Below, one piece after another: positions 61,700 through 64,000 of a DNA stretch of 64,000 nucleotides. The stretch is from Serratia nematodiphila DZ0503SBS1 (GTDB lineage: Bacteria > Pseudomonadota > Gammaproteobacteria > Enterobacterales > Enterobacteriaceae). The DNA lies in the NCBI RefSeq assembly GCF_000738675.1, contig NZ_JPUX01000001.1:1550001-1614000 (forward strand). The letters run 5' to 3'. A program made the position numbers and the translations under genes. Each line of letters starts with the position of its first letter. Within the stretch, counting starts at the first letter, position 1. The notes below the pieces were generated by a model, which saw only the letters and a list, made by a program, of their open reading frames with translations, ran no database searches and was not told the origin of the DNA.

Positions 61700-62382
61700 A
61701 GTGCCACCTCCTGCGGCCACTCACAAAGATACAACTGGCGAAATTCCTCCACAGTGCATTCCCGCTTGAGGTTTTCAACATCCTGCATGTCCCAAAGTCC
61801 GCCCTGTGCGGCGGTGTCCTCGATCGTGTGTACCTGTGAAAATCCCTTGGCCTGCGAGCGTTTCCACACGGCGAACGCCTCGGGATTGGGTGATACGGAT
61901 GTGAACAACGTCAGGCGATAGCGTGAATGGCAGGAAACGGCGAGCGCGCTCTGGAAAATGGCGTAAGGGTGATTCGCCCATGCGTATTCGCTCAAATAGA
62001 CGTTGCCGTACAATGCGGCCAGTGAGAGGCCGAGGCCGCCATGAAAAGCGATTTCGGCGCCATTGGTCAGCGTAATATTGCTGTCATCTTGCGCGATGTG
62101 AATGCCGACTTTCGCCGCAAAGTGGCAAATGTAGTTACGCGACCACGCCAGCGAGTATTTTAGCAATGGGGCGAAATAGTGCTGATTGCGCCCGGTTTCC
62201 AGAGCGTCGATCAGCCCTTCCAGTGCAAAGAACATATCGGCCCCGGCTTGGCGGTGTTTGGTATAGCTGCGGCGGCGATGTTCCAGCCCTTCCGCGTACC
62301 AGCGGCGCTGGTAAGGCGTCGCCATGGTGTTCAGTAATGATTTCAGGTCAGCAAGTTGCTGAGCAGTAAACGCGTATTTCAT
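61696..62382 (-). CDS. Degenerate terminase-ATPase paralogue
   Basis: This 228-residue protein aligns along its length with the ATPase domain of the adjacent gpP (YQRRWYAEGLEHRRRSYTKHRQ against EYQMGWYRAGLQHRIRNILKSRQ-type context). The key residues are lost: Walker A KSRQIGAT becomes KHRQAGAD (42-49), and Walker B NLYLDEYFW becomes NVYLSEYAW (127-135). There is no C-terminal nuclease domain. Its ATG overlaps the gpP stop and its stop overlaps the Q start. It looks maintained (open, coupled) but inactive as a motor; a structural or regulatory partner of terminase is an inference. Confidence 0.8.
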   Translation of the reverse strand: MKYAFTAQQLADLKSLLNTMATPYQRRWYAEGLEHRRRSYTKHRQAGADMFFALEGLIDALETGRNQHYFAPLLKYSLAWSRNYICHFAAKVGIHIAQDDSNITLTNGAEIAFHGGLGLSLAALYGNVYLSEYAWANHPYAIFQSALAVSCHSRYRLTLFTSVSPNPEAFAVWKRSQAKGFSQVHTIEDTAAQGGLWDMQDVENLKRECTVEEFRQLYLCEWPQEVAL

Positions 62383-64000
62383 CAGTAAAACTCCAAAATG
62401 TTCGGGCTGCTGTGGCCGCTGCCTGCGGTCAGCGGTTCGTTTAAGAGGGCATGCATGATTGCCCACGCGACATCGGCGTGGCTGGCTTCTTCGCTGCGGC
62501 TGGCGGTGTAGGTTGAACGCGCGCCGCTGGCGGTCATGGTTTTGCGGATCGCCATAAAGGCGGCGGTGATGTCGGTGTGGCTGGTGTCGTATTCCAGACA
62601 GCCGCGCCCGATGGTGTCTTTTGCCTTCAGCACCATGGCGGTTTTGATTTCCGGCGTGTATTTGATTTCTCGGGCGGCCGGGAAGAACTCGCGCACCAGC
62701 TGGAAAACACCTTGGCCGACGGTGGTCGCATCGATGCCGATGTACTCCACGCAATATTTTTCGGTCAGGTCTTTAATCTTCTGGGCCTGAGCGGCAAAGT
62801 TCATGCCCTGCCACTGGTGGCGCTCGAGCACGCGGAACTTGCCCCCGGCCACCATTGGTGGCGCGATCACCGCGCACCCGGCGCTGTCGCCGCCGTTGGC
62901 TTCCGATGGGTCGTAGCCGATCCACACCGGGCGATAGCCGAACGGCCGCACGGCGTAAGGGTTGAAGTCTTCCCATTCTTCCAGCGTATCGACCATGCAG
63001 CCTTGCAGCTCGGCGAACGGGAATACCGACGCGGTATCGTCCACAAATTCACACATCAGCAGGTTCTGATACTCTGCCGGGCTGTATTCGAGCGACAGCT
63101 GATCGAGGTCAAACAGGTTACAACCGCCGGTCAGCGCATCCTCAACCGTGACAATCTGGCGCCATTGCCCATCACCGCACAGCACGCCTTTTGACAGGTG
63201 GCTGTGGCTGAGGTCGAGCTGAACGTGATCGGCTTTACTGCGGCGGCCTTTGTTGAACAGTTCCCCCGACCAGAACGGATAAGCGGAGTGCGCCAGACTC
63301 GACGGCGTGGAAAAGTAGGTGGTGCGCCACCGCTTGTGCAGCGACATCCCGCTGGCGACTTTGCGCAGCTCCTGAAACTTCGGTATCCAGAAATACTCAT
63401 CCAGATACAGATTGCCGGTGTAGCTCTGCGCGGTGCGCACGTTGGTGCCGAGGAACATCAGGCGGGCGCCATTCGGCAGCACCATCGGATCGCCTTTCAG
63501 GTCAACCTCGACCAGCCGCGCAAAATCAATGATGTAATTGCGGAATACATGCGCCTGCGCCTTACTGGCCGACAAGAAAATCTGATTGCGGCCGGTGGTC
63601 AGCGCATCGAGTAATGCTTCGCGGGCAAAGAAGAACGTGGCGCCGATCTGGCGCGATTTCAGGATGTTGCGGATACGGTGTTGCAGCCCGGCGCGATACC
63701 ATCCCATCTGATACTCGAAGGTGGTTTCTGTGAAGATGCTTTGCAGCTTCTCCACGGCGGCCTCGCTGAACACGTTGCGCTCGGCGGGCTTGCGCTCGCC
63801 TTTGTTGCGGTTGGCGACGTTCGGGTTTAAATCCGCCTCGTTGCCGGTCGCCGAATAGCGATTGACCCGCGCCAGCCGTTCAATCTGGCGGCCTAACAGG
63901 TCAATTTCTTTGAAGTCTTTCCCCTCCTTGACGTCTTTCATGATGAGCTGAATCAACCGTGCTTCCATGCTTTGCTCAACGCGGGAAATGGGCGCGATGT
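62382..64000 (-). CDS. P: P2-type terminase large subunit gpP (5' end beyond window)
   Basis: GpP is the ATPase/nuclease that cuts at cos and packages DNA. The visible part has the conserved VEGKDFKEIDLLGRQIERLA-like stretch (KEGKDFKEIDLLGRQ), Walker A KSRQIGAT, Walker B NLYLDEYF, and the RNase H-like nuclease with acidic residues in WIGYDPSEANGGDSAG, YIGIDATTVGQG and EEASHADVAWAIMHAL. The frame stays open upstream of the ATG at 63968 and matches P2 gpP there (PISRVEQSMEARLIQL), so the true start is past the right edge. Confidence 0.94.
   Translation of the reverse strand, partial: IAPISRVEQSMEARLIQLIMKDVKEGKDFKEIDLLGRQIERLARVNRYSATGNEADLNPNVANRNKGERKPAERNVFSEAAVEKLQSIFTETTFEYQMGWYRAGLQHRIRNILKSRQIGATFFFAREALLDALTTGRNQIFLSASKAQAHVFRNYIIDFARLVEVDLKGDPMVLPNGARLMFLGTNVRTAQSYTGNLYLDEYFWIPKFQELRKVASGMSLHKRWRTTYFSTPSSLAHSAYPFWSGELFNKGRRSKADHVQLDLSHSHLSKGVLCGDGQWRQIVTVEDALTGGCNLFDLDQLSLEYSPAEYQNLLMCEFVDDTASVFPFAELQGCMVDTLEEWEDFNPYAVRPFGYRPVWIGYDPSEANGGDSAGCAVIAPPMVAGGKFRVLERHQWQGMNFAAQAQKIKDLTEKYCVEYIGIDATTVGQGVFQLVREFFPAAREIKYTPEIKTAMVLKAKDTIGRGCLEYDTSHTDITAAFMAIRKTMTASGARSTYTASRSEEASHADVAWAIMHALLNEPLTAGSGHSSPNILEFY

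Overview
The window reads as chromosome of a Serratia marcescens-like enterobacterium. The core gene order (sspB, gltBD, yhcC, arcB/ArcZ, elbB-mtgA, lpoA-yraN-diaA-dolP, rsmI, rnpB, yhaK/yhaJ, yqj cluster, mzrA/yqjA, exuR/exuT/uxaCA, sstT, alx, ygjR, ygjP, rlmG, fadH) is that of E. coli and relatives at high GC, and the chromosomal aminoglycoside acetyltransferase at 51.5-52.0 kb closely resembles AAC(6')-Ic, an intrinsic S. marcescens gene.

Layout. 1-40.4 kb is conserved backbone: glutamate synthase, a redox sensor kinase with its partner sRNA ArcZ, cell-wall and outer-membrane maintenance genes, RNase P RNA, hexuronate catabolism under ExuR, and the Mn/pH riboswitch of alx. 40.4-42.4 kb is a very AT-rich island holding a candidate retron: a structured leader with a TTAGC branch-site motif, a small membrane protein, a reverse transcriptase split by a -1 frameshift on an A AAA AAA slippery heptamer, and a cold-shock-domain protein. 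42.4-48.1 kb is a GABA-degradation block (MocR regulator, gabT, gabD, permease). 48.1-53.2 kb is a small accessory zone around the aac(6') gene. In it an AraC/PEBP pair is bracketed by a 66-bp direct repeat of the HPP-gene/aac junction, and a WYL regulator is divergent from a small monooxygenase-like gene.

From 53.4 kb to the right edge is one end of a P2/186-family prophage. It is bounded by a 45-bp tRNA-Ile2(CAU) 3' remnant (att site). It carries int, a CI repressor with a duplicated DNA-binding domain, a cox/apl-like gene, a cII/zinc-finger deletion chimera, DUF5405, a replication gene A with its catalytic middle deleted, a LexA-box-controlled microprotein, an AAA ATPase at the tin/old cargo position, a P2-type cos site, a HicAB pair, portal gpQ, a catalytically degenerate terminase paralogue, and terminase gpP, which runs off the window. 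The two internal deletions suggest that the prophage can no longer replicate by itself, while its cargo (ATPase, HicAB) remains intact.

Most promising for new biology: the frameshifted retron, the tandem-domain CI with an SOS-driven small protein, the AAA ATPase cargo gene, and the inactive terminase paralogue.
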